The notes beneath the pieces are model-generated. The model ran no database searches and was not told where the DNA came from. It saw nothing but the letters and a program-made list of their open reading frames with translations. The position numbers and the translations under genes were made by a program. From an uncultured Flavobacteriales bacterium (GTDB lineage Bacteria > Bacteroidota > Bacteroidia > Flavobacteriales_D > Crocinitomicaceae): 42,353 bases of DNA. The stretch spans positions 1 to 42,353 of the forward strand of contig CAJXCU010000019.1 in assembly GCA_913051935.1 (NCBI GenBank), written 5' to 3'. Below, one piece after another: positions 42,308 through 42,353 of this stretch (positions are counted from its first letter, which is position 1; the number at the start of each line of letters is the position of its first letter).

Positions 42308-42353
42308 AACGCTTTAAGTTTTTTGTTGTTAAGAAACAGTCTTGGAATCGCTA

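Noticed and set aside
1..42353. CRISPR arrays, transposons, toxin-antitoxin or anti-phage cassettes
   Set aside because: Looked for short spaced repeats, inverted terminal repeats and typical gene pairs; only the coding repeats in the adhesins were found.

Overview
This is an AT-rich chromosomal segment from a member of the Bacteroidota, most likely Flavobacteriales. The support is: two proteins ending in gliding-motility-type (CHU_C, type B) and two ending in Por-type (type A) type IX secretion sorting domains; the family order rpsU-xerC-hpf; a DUF5686 outer-membrane protein; a YtxJ-type bacilliredoxin; almost no Shine-Dalgarno sequences; and many copies of the Bacteroidota -7 promoter box TAnnTTTG in front of genes. 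I see no insertion sequence, prophage, CRISPR array, tRNA or rRNA. It reads as core chromosome with some lineage-specific surface-protein genes.

Layout. 1-645 (-) holds a partial outer-membrane barrel gene, then a 314-base gap. 960-1382 (+) has a small basic protein and a cold-shock protein, separated by a single in-frame stop. 1430-4229 (-) has an aldehyde dehydrogenase, then dtd and rsgA. 4296-5039 (+) is aroE and 5044-6441 (-) is lpdA. 6578-10068 (+) has a Rossmann-fold epimerase and a large PKD/CHU_C surface protein. 10065-14100 (-) is the operon tatC, DUF5686, lptB. 14227-14541 (+) is an unknown small gene. 14538-15747 (-) has three small related lipoproteins. 15817-18307 (+) is an overlapping run pheS, ytxJ, glutaminyl cyclotransferase. 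18294-19172 (-) is a DUF2279 protein.

19239-33694 (+) is a long co-directional stretch: a LOG-family protein; an overlapping PASTA / T9SS-substrate / RluA-type pseudouridine synthase operon; an OmpA-PD40 protein; a PspC-like protein; an RmlD-like reductase; an alanine:cation symporter; a membrane-anchored helix-hairpin-helix protein that appears to start at ATT; apt; an acyl-CoA dehydrogenase; and rpsU, xerC, hpf, CAP. 33687-42307 (-) carries an unknown protein, an outer-membrane barrel, an alpha-oxoamine synthase fused to an acyltransferase, a CotH-like T9SS substrate, a lectin-plus-repeats T9SS adhesin, and two tiny membrane proteins.

The window mixes housekeeping (translation: pheS, rpsU, hpf, rsgA, dtd; metabolism: aroE, lpdA, apt, acyl-CoA dehydrogenase) with envelope biogenesis (tatC, lptB, DUF5686) and secreted surface proteins. 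The most unusual points are: start codons only 3-5 bases after -7 boxes in six genes, suggesting leaderless mRNAs; the split cold-shock gene; the ATT start; a strong terminator ending exactly at the xerC start codon; and the fused PLP synthase/acyltransferase, a candidate for long-chain-base lipid synthesis. I found no clear undescribed multi-gene defence or mobile system.
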